Origin: Streptomyces sp. TP-A0356
GTDB lineage: Bacteria; Actinomycetota; Actinomycetes; Streptomycetales; Streptomycetaceae
DNA length: 64,000 nt
Direction of reading: 5' to 3'
Assembly: GCF_001417775.1 (NCBI RefSeq)
Contig: NZ_BBZJ01000020.1
Location: forward strand, 186,001 to 250,000
Shown here one piece after another: positions 53,963 to 61,650 of this stretch; position 1 is the first letter of the stretch; each line of letters opens with the position of its first letter. Under the pieces are notes generated by a model. It did not search any database and was not told the DNA's origin. It worked only from the letters and a program-made list of their open reading frames with translations. The position numbers and the translations under genes were made by a program.

Positions 53963-54856
53963 TCAGACGAACACCGAGACGGCCGCGCGCGCTGCCGCCT
54001 CCACCAGCGCGATCCCTTCGGCCTTCGTGGAGTTGCCGTTCGACAGCGCCGCCACCAGGTAGTCACGGCCGTCGGCAGTGATCCGCCCGATGCTGTTGAC
54101 GTCCCACAGGCCGGTCGTGCTGCGCGGCAGCCAGCCGTTCTTCAGCGCCCAATCGGAGCCGTCGGCGGCCGCCGACACCCCCCAGTCCTGGTCCTCGGCG
54201 ATGGTTCCCATGAGCCCCTGCAGATACGTCCGTGAGGCCTCGCTCAGCCGGGAGCCGTCCCCGAACACCTGCTGGAGCAGGGTGAGCTGATCGGCCGCCG
54301 TGGTCTGGGTCAGGCCCCACAGCGCGCCGTCACCGCCCGTGGTGTCCGTCAGGCCGAAGCGCTTGTTGGCGCTGTCCAGGCCGTCCGCCTGCCCGATCGC
54401 GACCCACAGCGCCGACGCGGAGGCGTTGTCGCTGTTCTCGATCATCGCGGTGGCATACGTCCTCTCCTGGGCGGTCAGATGCCGGTCCGCGTCCTGCGCC
54501 TGGAGCAGCAGCGCCGCCAGGATGTCCACCTTCACGATGCTCGCCGTGTCGAAGGTGCCATCGCCGTATCCGGCGCTTCTGCCGGAGTCCAGGTCCAGCA
54601 CCGCCACGGCCACGTCCACGCCGTCCTCGACGGTCACCGTGCTCATGGCCTTCTCCAGCAGTGCGTCGCGGTCCGCCGAGGGCTCCGCCGCAGGTTCCAC
54701 CGATGCCTCCCGACTCACCGAGGACGACGCCGAGGGCGTCACCGACGGCTGCGACGATACGGCTCCCGCGTCGGCGTGCGCCTGCGCGTTCACATACGCC
54801 GTCCCCGCGGCCGTACCGCCGACGACGACCGCCGAGGCCAGCGCCGCGCAGAGCAA
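53963..54856 (-). CDS. Secreted class A beta-lactamase-like serine hydrolase
   Basis: About 297 aa. Signal peptide followed by a Ser/Ala/Glu-rich spacer and the beta-lactamase-like core: SxxK in TASIVKVD, SDN in IENSDNASASAL, and a KNGW box replacing KTG. It acts outside the membrane on peptidoglycan or beta-lactam-like substrates; which one is unknown. The only in-frame start is a TTG at 54856 without a visible ribosome-binding site, preceded by an Arg-rich stretch that would extend the signal region, so the start is uncertain. Confidence 0.8.
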   Translation of the reverse strand: MLCAALASAVVVGGTAAGTAYVNAQAHADAGAVSSQPSVTPSASSSVSREASVEPAAEPSADRDALLEKAMSTVTVEDGVDVAVAVLDLDSGRSAGYGDGTFDTASIVKVDILAALLLQAQDADRHLTAQERTYATAMIENSDNASASALWVAIGQADGLDSANKRFGLTDTTGGDGALWGLTQTTAADQLTLLQQVFGDGSRLSEASRTYLQGLMGTIAEDQDWGVSAAADGSDWALKNGWLPRSTTGLWDVNSIGRITADGRDYLVAALSNGNSTKAEGIALVEAAARAAVSVFV

Positions 54857-54975
54857 CGGGCGGCGGCGGGAGGGGCCGGCGCGGCGGCGGGGGGCTCTGT
54901 GTGTTCCAGGGGCGGCACCGGGACGGCCGGGACCCCCCGACAGGGGGCCGGGACCCCCCGATAGGGTCGGTGACC

Positions 54976-55707
54976 GTGGCGAACAAGAACATTCCCGACT
55001 CCGGCTTCTCCGACGACGACGGTTCCGCCGACCCCCGGCTGAGCGCGGCGCTCGCCGCCTGGGCCGAGGACCGCACCGCCGTGGGGCCCGTCCTGGAGGC
55101 TCTCAGGGGCGCCCGGCTGCTCGTCCCGGTGGTGGCGCTGCTCGGTGAGGTGGAGGAGGACGGGAACGGACTGCGCCGTGAGAAGACCAGCGAGATGGCC
55201 GTACCGACCCTGAAGGCCGCCGGCCGCACCGCCCTGCCCGCCTTCACGTCCACCGACTCGCTGGCCCGCTGGGACCCCGCGGCCCGCCCCGTCGCCGTTC
55301 CCCTGCACCAGGCGCTGCAGGCGGCCGTGCACGAGAAGGCCGACACCATCGTGCTGGACATGTCCGGGCCGGTGCCGTTCGAGCTGTCGGGCCCCACGCT
55401 GCTCGCTCTCGCGGAGGGCCGTACGACGACCGATCCGCTCGCGGACCCGGCCGTGGCCGGTGCCGTACGGGCCGCCGTGGCCGCCGAGCCGGCGGTGGTG
55501 CGTGCCTACCTCGGCCCGGGACAGGCGGACGGCATCCTGGCGCTCGTCCTGGACCCGGCGGCGGCCCCGGCCGAGGCCGCTCGCGCCGTGGCCGAGCGCA
55601 TGGCCGCCGACGAAACACTGAGGGCCCGCCTGGTGCGCGGCCTCGATCTGGCAGTGCTGCCGACCGGGACGACGCCGCCGGGCGAGCCCTTGTTCAGCCG
55701 TGGATGA
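54976..55707 (+). CDS. SseB-family protein
   Basis: 243 aa with the SseB N-terminal pattern (LSAALAAWAEDRTAVGPVLEALRGARLLVPVVALLG ... LPAFTSTDSLARWDPAARPVAVP) and an SseB-like C-terminal half. The family is widespread in actinobacteria with no settled function. The GTG at 54976 was preferred to GTG 54970 because AGGG lies about 9 nt upstream. Convergent with the DUF1844 gene, 9 nt apart. Confidence 0.88.
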   Translation: MANKNIPDSGFSDDDGSADPRLSAALAAWAEDRTAVGPVLEALRGARLLVPVVALLGEVEEDGNGLRREKTSEMAVPTLKAAGRTALPAFTSTDSLARWDPAARPVAVPLHQALQAAVHEKADTIVLDMSGPVPFELSGPTLLALAEGRTTTDPLADPAVAGAVRAAVAAEPAVVRAYLGPGQADGILALVLDPAAAPAEAARAVAERMAADETLRARLVRGLDLAVLPTGTTPPGEPLFSRG

Positions 55708-55716
55708 CCGAGGGCC

Positions 55717-56130
55717 CTAGCCGTAGACGGGCCCGGTGTACTTCTCACCGGGCCCCTGGCCGGGCTCGTCCGGGACGATCGACGCCTCTCGGAACGCCAG
55801 CTGGAGCGACTTCAGGCCGTCGCGCAGCGGGGCCGCGTGGAAGGAGCTGATCTCCGTGGCGCTCGCGTCGAGCAGACCGGCGAGGGCGTGCACCAGCTTG
55901 CGGGCCTCGTCCAGATCCTTGTACTTGTCGCCCTCCTCGGTCAGACCGAGCTTCACGGCGGCGGCGCTCATCAGGTTGACGGCGACCGTCACGATCACCT
56001 CGACCGCGGGGACCTCCGCGATGTCACGGGTCATGGCGTCGAAGTCGGGGCTTTCGGCGGCAGCCGGGGATTCGGCGGCAGCCGGGGATTCTGCGGCAGC
56101 CGGGGATCCCTCGGGGGAGGTGTCACTCAT
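55717..56130 (-). CDS. DUF1844 family protein
   Basis: 137 aa. DUF1844 core PAVEVIVTVAVNLMSAAAVKLGLTEE ... DLDEARKLVHALAGLLDASA. Residues 7-27 contain three in-frame SPAAAE repeats encoded by an 18-nt tandem unit (about 56050-56110). It is commonly found beside infC in actinobacteria; function unknown. ATG at 56130. Confidence 0.9.
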   Translation of the reverse strand: MSDTSPEGSPAAAESPAAAESPAAAESPDFDAMTRDIAEVPAVEVIVTVAVNLMSAAAVKLGLTEEGDKYKDLDEARKLVHALAGLLDASATEISSFHAAPLRDGLKSLQLAFREASIVPDEPGQGPGEKYTGPVYG

Positions 56131-56555
56131 GCCCCACACGATAGGCCCCGGCACGCAGGGTCCCGCTCACGGGAGGGGCGCCCCGGAGTCGGGGAGGCGG
56201 GGCGCCGGCGGCCCGGTACACGCCGGTTCGCACCTCTCCCGGGGAGCTGCTAACCTTGTGTGACGACCGGCCGGACACGGACGTGCCCGGCCCACAAGTG
56301 GAGGCTCCGATCTCCCACCTGACCGTCCTCCGGGACGGCGGGTCACCGGTCAGGCGGCCACCACCGTTCCGTACGGACGGTGGAGTCGCCCGAGAGCGCG
56401 CCCCGCGGTCACCGCGGCGGTGCTCCGGAATGTTCGGAGTCCCGCCTGTGTACCGTCCGGGGCATTTTTCATGTGCTGCGATGGTTGGTCCTTATGTCAA
56501 CCGGACATACGCGGCTGCCCGCCAGGCGGTCGTATGGTGCTACCGAGGAGGATCC
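56131..56555 (+). other. infC promoter and 5' leader
   Basis: 425 nt without a separate gene. AT-richer words around 56255 (CTAACCTTGTGTGACG) suit a promoter. The long leader before infC, with short inverted repeats such as GGTCACCGCGG near 56408, may hold autoregulatory structure, as infC-rpmI-rplT leaders often do in bacteria. No defined riboswitch class is recognised. Confidence 0.45.
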
Positions 56556-57203
56556 ATCAGCACCGAGCCCCGCATCAACGACCGGATTCGCGTTCCCGAG
56601 GTGCGACTTGTCGGTCCCAGTGGCGAGCAGGTGGGCATTGTGCCGCTTGCCAAGGCCCTGGAGCTTGCGCAGGAGTACGACCTGGACCTGGTCGAGGTCG
56701 CGGCGAACGCCCGTCCGCCCGTGTGCAAGCTCATGGACTACGGGAAGTTCAAGTACGAGTCGGCCATGAAGGCCCGTGAGGCGCGCAAGAACCAGGCGCA
56801 CACGGTCATCAAGGAGATGAAGCTCCGGCCGAAGATCGACCCGCACGACTATGACACCAAGAAGGGTCACGTCGTTCGGTTCCTCAAGCAGGGCGACAAG
56901 GTCAAGATCACGATCATGTTCCGTGGTCGCGAGCAGTCCCGCCCCGAGCTGGGCTACCGGCTGCTGCAGCGGCTCGCGGAGGACGTCCAGGACCTCGGTT
57001 TCGTCGAGTCGAACCCGAAGCAGGACGGCCGCAACATGATCATGGTTCTCGGTCCGCACAAGAAGAAGACCGAGGCGATGGCCGAGGCCCGTCAGGCGCA
57101 GGAGGCTCGCAAGGCGGAGGCGAAGGCCCACCCCGGCCGCTCGCAGAACGCCGCTGAGGCCGAGACCACTGAGGCCTCGGCCGAGGCTTCCGCCGAGGCG
57201 TGA
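56556..57203 (+). CDS. infC: Translation initiation factor IF-3, AUC start
   Basis: 215 aa. The IF-3 N domain (INDRIRVPEVRLVGPSGEQVGIVPLAKALELAQEYDLDLVEVAANARPPVCKLMDYGK) and C domain (IDPHDYDTKKGHVVRFLKQGDKVKITIMFRGREQSRPELGYRLL) are complete, with an Ala/Glu-rich actinobacterial tail. No ATG, GTG or TTG lies at the expected place. AGGAGG (56546-56551) stands 4 nt before an ATC (56556), giving ISTEPRINDRIR. infC is well known to use a rare start codon so that IF-3 represses its own synthesis. First gene of infC-rpmI-rplT. Confidence 0.9.
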   Translation: MSTEPRINDRIRVPEVRLVGPSGEQVGIVPLAKALELAQEYDLDLVEVAANARPPVCKLMDYGKFKYESAMKAREARKNQAHTVIKEMKLRPKIDPHDYDTKKGHVVRFLKQGDKVKITIMFRGREQSRPELGYRLLQRLAEDVQDLGFVESNPKQDGRNMIMVLGPHKKKTEAMAEARQAQEARKAEAKAHPGRSQNAAEAETTEASAEASAEA

Positions 57204-57389
57204 TCCCGGGGCCGAGGCCCCGGGGGAGCACCGGACGTACGGACGTACGGCCCGCTGCGAGGCGGACGTACGGACCCCGGAAAGCCCGGGACAGCAGTCC
57301 CAGGATGTAACCGATACAAGAGACGCTCCATCGTGCCCGGTTCTCACAACCGGGCACCGGAGCGCCACCGACGAGGAGAGAACGGCGCT

Positions 57390-57584
57390 ATGCCGAAGAA
57401 CAAGACGCACAGCGGTGCCAGCAAGCGCTTCAAGATCACCGGCTCCGGCAAGGTGCTCCGCGAGCGCGCCGGCAAGCGCCACCTGCTCGAGCACAAGTCG
57501 TCCCGTCTGACGCGTCGCCTCACCGGCAACGCCGAGATGGCCCCGGGCGACGCCAAGAAGATCAAGAAGCTTCTCGGCAAGTGA
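57390..57584 (+). CDS. rpmI: 50S ribosomal protein L35
   Basis: 64 aa basic protein, MPKNKTHSGASKRFKITGSGKVLRERAGKRHLLEHKSS..., typical L35. The ATG at 57390 is preceded by GAGGAGAG. Second gene of the infC operon. Confidence 0.98.
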   Translation: MPKNKTHSGASKRFKITGSGKVLRERAGKRHLLEHKSSRLTRRLTGNAEMAPGDAKKIKKLLGK

Positions 57585-57680
57585 CGCATCGGCGCCTGAG
57601 CGCCGTACGTCTGGACCGGGACCCAATCGTTTTCCGGGCCGCGTGAGGTCAACCGCGGCCCCGCTACAAGGAGTCAACAA

Positions 57681-58064
57681 GTGGCACGCGTCAAGCGGGC
57701 AGTCAACGCCCACAAGAAGCGCCGGGCGATCCTCGAGCAGGCCTCCGGCTACCGCGGTCAGCGTTCGCGCCTGTACCGCAAGGCCAAGGAGCAGGTCACC
57801 CACTCGCTGGTCTACAACTACAACGACCGCAAGAAGCGCAAGGGCGACTTCCGTCAGCTGTGGATCCAGCGCATCAACGCCGCTGCCCGCGCCAACGGCA
57901 TCACCTACAACCGCTTCATCCAGGGTCTGAAGGCCGCCAACGTCGAGGTCGACCGCAAGATCCTCGCCGAGCTGGCGGTCAACGACGCGGGCGCGTTCGC
58001 CGCCCTCGTCGAGGTCGCGCAGAAGGCGCTGCCGGCGGACGTGAACGCGCCGAAGGCGGCGTGA
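57681..58064 (+). CDS. rplT: 50S ribosomal protein L20
   Basis: 127 aa, MARVKRAVNAHKKRRAILEQASGYRGQRSRLYRKAKEQVTHSL..., the rRNA-binding L20 that starts 50S assembly. GTG start after AAGGAG. Last gene of the infC operon, closed by a strong hairpin. Confidence 0.98.
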   Translation: MARVKRAVNAHKKRRAILEQASGYRGQRSRLYRKAKEQVTHSLVYNYNDRKKRKGDFRQLWIQRINAAARANGITYNRFIQGLKAANVEVDRKILAELAVNDAGAFAALVEVAQKALPADVNAPKAA

Positions 58065-58092
58065 GCTGCGCCGGCTCCGGCCGGATGTGAAA

Positions 58093-58125
58093 CGGACCCG
58101 CAGGCTGAGGCAGCCTGCGGGTCCG
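58093..58125 (+). terminator. Terminator of infC-rpmI-rplT
   Basis: A 15-bp perfect stem (58093-58107 with 58111-58125) with a 3-nt loop, followed by ACTGTGTT. Confidence 0.85.
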
Positions 58126-58178
58126 ACTGTGTTCCGCGGACCGTTCGACCACCCTTCCGTACTCCAGAGAGTGACCTG

Positions 58179-59036
58179 ATGCCCCCGGCCCCCGAGCTGA
58201 TCTCCCCCCGTTCGCCCCGTGTCGCCGCCGCCCGGCGGCTGGCCAAGCGGAACTTCCGGGGCAAGGAGCGGCTGTTCCTCGCGGAGGGGCCGCAGGCCGT
58301 GCGGGAGGCGGCGGCCCATCGGGCCGGCGGTACGGCGACGCTCGTCGAGCTGTTCGCCACCCCCGACGCCGCGGAGCGGTACGCCGACATCATGGGCGAG
58401 GCGCGTGACGCCGGTGCCCGCGTGCACCTGGCGACCGAAGAGGTCATCGCCGAGATCTCCACCACCGTCACCCCGCAGGGCCTGGTGGGGATCTGCCGGT
58501 TCCTCGACACCCCGTTCGAGGAGGTCCTGATGAACCGGCCCAGGCTCGTCGCCGTGCTCGCGCATGTGCGGGACCCCGGGAACGCCGGGACCGTGCTGCG
58601 GTGCGCCGATGCCGCCGGCGCCGATGCCGTCGTGCTCACCGACGCCTCCGTCGACCTCTACAACCCCAAGGCCGTGCGCGCCTCCGTCGGGTCCCTGTTC
58701 CATCTGCCCGTCGCCGTCGGTGTCCCCGTCGAGCGCGCGGTGGCGGGCCTCAAGGACGCCGGTGTGCGCATCCTCGCCGCCGACGGCGCGGGGGAGCACG
58801 ACCTAGACGACGAGCTCGACAAGGGCTCCATGGGCGGCCCCACCGCCTGGGTGTTCGGCAACGAGGCGTGGGGGCTGCCGGAGGACACCCGCACGCTCGC
58901 CGACGCCGTCGTCCGCGTGCCCATCCACGGAAAGGCCGAGAGCCTGAACCTCGCGACCGCCGCCGCCGTATGTCTCTATGCGTCCGCCCGTGCACAGCGC
59001 GCGGCCGGAGGGTGCCGTTCCGTGACCCCCGGCTAG
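58179..59036 (+). CDS. TrmH/SpoU-family RNA 2'-O-methyltransferase
   Basis: 285 aa SPOUT methyltransferase with an N-terminal substrate-binding domain (SPRVAAARRLAKRNFRGKERLFLAEGPQAVREA) and the knotted SAM-binding domain: NAGTVLRCADAAGAD, WVFGNEAWGLPED, VPIHGKAESLNLATAAAVCLY. It methylates rRNA (23S, as in TsnR/RlmB relatives) or tRNA; the site cannot be told. Downstream of the L20 terminator with its own AGAGAG ribosome-binding site. Confidence 0.92.
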   Translation: MPPAPELISPRSPRVAAARRLAKRNFRGKERLFLAEGPQAVREAAAHRAGGTATLVELFATPDAAERYADIMGEARDAGARVHLATEEVIAEISTTVTPQGLVGICRFLDTPFEEVLMNRPRLVAVLAHVRDPGNAGTVLRCADAAGADAVVLTDASVDLYNPKAVRASVGSLFHLPVAVGVPVERAVAGLKDAGVRILAADGAGEHDLDDELDKGSMGGPTAWVFGNEAWGLPEDTRTLADAVVRVPIHGKAESLNLATAAAVCLYASARAQRAAGGCRSVTPG

Positions 59037-59080
59037 TAGGGTGGCGGGCTCGGGGGGCCTCCCCCAAGCTCTCGGCTTCC

Positions 59081-59109
59081 CCCCTCCCGGCTTCGCTCGA
59101 CGGGAGGGG
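59081..59109. terminator. C/G-run hairpin between methyltransferase and kinase genes
   Basis: A 9-bp stem (59081-59089 with 59101-59109, CTTCGCTCG-type loop), preceded by another CCTCCCCCAAGCTCTCGGCTT stretch. It resembles a repeated intergenic hairpin seen many times in Streptomyces genomes (from memory), acting here as a possible terminator. Confidence 0.55.
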
Positions 59110-59135
59110 ACCCTCATGAGCAGGGAGGTGTCCCC

Positions 59136-60299
59136 ATGCCAGAGGAGAGGTGGGGTACGGGCATGGGTGTCGGCACGAGCAGAGCACCGGGCGTACGCGA
59201 CGCGCACCACGCGCCCGCGTCCCGGTGCGGTGATCTCGCCGAACTCGGCATCGACCCGGACGACCTCCCCGACGGACTCGTGATCGCCGACGAGCACGGC
59301 CGCGTGATCTGCTTCAACGCCGCGGCCACCCGCATCACGGCCGTCCCCGCCGCCGACGCCATGGGCCGGCGCCTGGAGCGGGTGCTGCCGCTGGAGGACC
59401 TGGAGGGACGCCGCTGGTGGCAGCTGACCGATCCCTACGGCGGGCTCGCCATCCGCGTACGGCAGCCGGAGCGCAACCTGCTGCTGCCCGGCGGCCGGGA
59501 GATCCTGGTGTCGGCGCGGTACGTGCGCACCCGGCCCACCGGGCCGATCCGCCGCGTCGTCGTCTGCCTGCGCGACACCGAGGCGCGGCGCCGCACCGAG
59601 CGCAGCCACGCCGAGCTGATCGCCACCGTGGCCCATGAGCTGCGCTCGCCCCTCACCTCGGTCAAGGGCTTCACGGCCACGCTGCTGGCCAAGTGGGAGC
59701 GCTTCACCGACGACCAGAAGCGGCTGATGCTGGAGACCGTCGACGCCGACGCGAACCGGGTCACGCGACTCATCGCCGAGCTGCTGGACATCTCGCGGAT
59801 CGACTCCGGGCGGCTGGAGGTGCGCCGTCAGCCCGTCGACATAGGCGCGGCGGTCGGCCGGCACATCCAGGCGTACGTCGCCGCCGGCCAGCCCGCCGAC
59901 CGGTTCCTGCTGCGCATGGAGCAGCCCCTGCCCGCGCTGTGGGCCGATCCGGACAAGATCGACCAGGTGCTCAGCAACCTCCTGGAAAATGCGGTGCGCC
60001 ACGGCGAGGGAACCGTCACGATCGAGGTCATGCCCTCGGTGTCCCCCCGCGAAGGGGAGGAGGCCTGCACGTCGGTCACGGTGAGCGACGAGGGCCCCGG
60101 CATCCCGGAGGAGTCCATGAACCGCGTCTTCACCCGCTTCTGGCGGGGCAGCAAGCGCGGCGGCACGGGCCTTGGTCTCTACATCGTCAAGGGCATCGTC
60201 GAGGCTCACGGCGGCACCATCACGGTCGGCCGCGCCCGCGGTGGCGGAGCCGAGTTCCGATTTACCCTGCCCGTGGGCGCCCCGGCGTATCTCCAGTAA
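59136..60299 (+). CDS. PAS-domain sensor histidine kinase
   Basis: 387 aa, no membrane segment. A PAS-like sensor (residues about 38-145, LPDGLVIADEHGRVICFNAAATRITAVPAADAMGRRL) leads to the HisKA box HAELIATVAHELRSPLTSVKGFTATLLAKWERF and an HATPase core (NLLENAVRHG, DEGPGIP, GTGLGLYIVKGIVEAHGG). It is a complete cytoplasmic kinase but an orphan, since no response regulator is adjacent. ATG 59136 lies close to an alternative GTG 59130. Confidence 0.92.
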   Translation: MPEERWGTGMGVGTSRAPGVRDAHHAPASRCGDLAELGIDPDDLPDGLVIADEHGRVICFNAAATRITAVPAADAMGRRLERVLPLEDLEGRRWWQLTDPYGGLAIRVRQPERNLLLPGGREILVSARYVRTRPTGPIRRVVVCLRDTEARRRTERSHAELIATVAHELRSPLTSVKGFTATLLAKWERFTDDQKRLMLETVDADANRVTRLIAELLDISRIDSGRLEVRRQPVDIGAAVGRHIQAYVAAGQPADRFLLRMEQPLPALWADPDKIDQVLSNLLENAVRHGEGTVTIEVMPSVSPREGEEACTSVTVSDEGPGIPEESMNRVFTRFWRGSKRGGTGLGLYIVKGIVEAHGGTITVGRARGGGAEFRFTLPVGAPAYLQ

Positions 60300-60424
60300 C
60301 GCCGTCCGGGCCCACGGGCTCCCCCACATCCCCGGGAGCACCGGCGGGCCGCTCATGGACACCCGGTCCGGCAGCCGCTCCCACCCCGTTAGACTCGGCC
60401 TTTGGCACCTTTGCGTCCCGAAGT

Positions 60425-60468
60425 CGGCGACGATTCGTCATCGGACCGGCGACGATCCGTCATCGGAC
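60425..60468. repeat. Two 22-bp tandem repeats upstream of pheS
   Basis: CGGCGACGATTCGTCATCGGAC (with T or C at position 11) occurs twice in direct succession (60425-60446, 60447-60468), 58-101 nt before the pheS ATG. Two helical turns per unit suggest a protein-binding array, or simple slippage. Confidence 0.75.
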
Positions 60469-60525
60469 CAGTGTCAGGACCAGTGACGGGGACCTTCAGC
60501 CAGCCAATCGGAAGCACGGGAAGAG

Positions 60526-61650
60526 ATGTCGGCACCCAATAAGTCGTACGACCCTGTTGAGGTCGAGGCCTTGAAACCGGAAGAGATCGAGCGCATGCGG
60601 GACGAGGCGCTCGCCGCCTTCGCCGCCGCGGACTCCCTCGACGCGCTCCACGAGGCCAAGGTCGCCCACACCGGCCCCGCCTCGCCGCTGGCCCTCGCCA
60701 ACCGCGAGATCGGCGCCCTGCCCCCGCACGCCAAGGCCGAGGCCGGCAAGCGCGTCGGCATGGCCCGAGGCGCCGTGAACAAGGCCCTCGCCGTCCGCCA
60801 GGCCGAGCTGGAGGCCGAGCGGGACGCCCGCGTGCTGGTCGAGGAGTCGGTGGACGTCACGCTGCCCTACGACCGCGTCCCGGCCGGCGCCCGGCACCCG
60901 CTGACCACGTTCATGGAGCGGGTCGCGGACGTCTTCGTGTCCATGGGGTACGAGATCGCCGAGGGCCCCGAGGTCGAGGCGGAGTGGTTCAACTTCGACG
61001 CCCTGAACTTCACGCCCGACCACCCGGCCCGGCAGATGCAGGACACCTTCTTCGTCGAGGGTCCCAAGGGCGATCACGGCGAGTCCGGTGTGGTGCTGCG
61101 CACGCACACCTCGCCGGTGCAGGCCCGCTCCCTGCTCGACCGCGAGCCCCCCGTCTACATCGTCTGTCCCGGCCGTGTGTACCGCACCGACGAGCTGGAC
61201 GCCACGCACACCCCGGTCTTCCACCAGATCGAGCTGCTCGCCGTCGACGAGGGCCTGACGATGGCCGACCTGAAGGGCACCCTGGACCACATGGTCCAGT
61301 CGCTCTTCGGGCCGGAGATGAAGACCCGGCTGCGGCCGAACTACTTCCCCTTCACCGAGCCGTCCGCCGAGATGGACATGCTCTGCTACGTCTGCAAGGG
61401 CGAGTCGGTCGGCAACCCCGACCGGCCCTGCCGCACCTGCTCCAGCGAGGGCTGGATCGAGCTCGGCGGCTGCGGCATGGTCAACCCGCGGGTGCTGGTC
61501 GCCTGCGGCGTCGACCCGGAGAAGTACAGCGGATTCGCCTTCGGGTTCGGCATCGAGCGGATGCTGATGTTCCGCCACAACGTCGAAGACATGCGAGACA
61601 TGGTCGAGGGTGACGTCCGGTTCACCCGGCCGTTCGGGATGGAGATCTGA
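60526..61650 (+). CDS. pheS: Phenylalanine--tRNA ligase alpha subunit
   Basis: 374 aa class II synthetase subunit. N-terminal tRNA-binding coiled coil, motif 2 region (THTPVFHQIELLAVDEGLTM), the Phe-binding segment FTEPSAEMDM, and motif 3 GFAFGFGIERMLMFRHN. The insertion CYVCKGESV...CRTCSSEGW carries four cysteines that probably bind zinc. The stop overlaps the pheT ATG (TGATG). Confidence 0.98.
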   Translation: MSAPNKSYDPVEVEALKPEEIERMRDEALAAFAAADSLDALHEAKVAHTGPASPLALANREIGALPPHAKAEAGKRVGMARGAVNKALAVRQAELEAERDARVLVEESVDVTLPYDRVPAGARHPLTTFMERVADVFVSMGYEIAEGPEVEAEWFNFDALNFTPDHPARQMQDTFFVEGPKGDHGESGVVLRTHTSPVQARSLLDREPPVYIVCPGRVYRTDELDATHTPVFHQIELLAVDEGLTMADLKGTLDHMVQSLFGPEMKTRLRPNYFPFTEPSAEMDMLCYVCKGESVGNPDRPCRTCSSEGWIELGGCGMVNPRVLVACGVDPEKYSGFAFGFGIERMLMFRHNVEDMRDMVEGDVRFTRPFGMEI

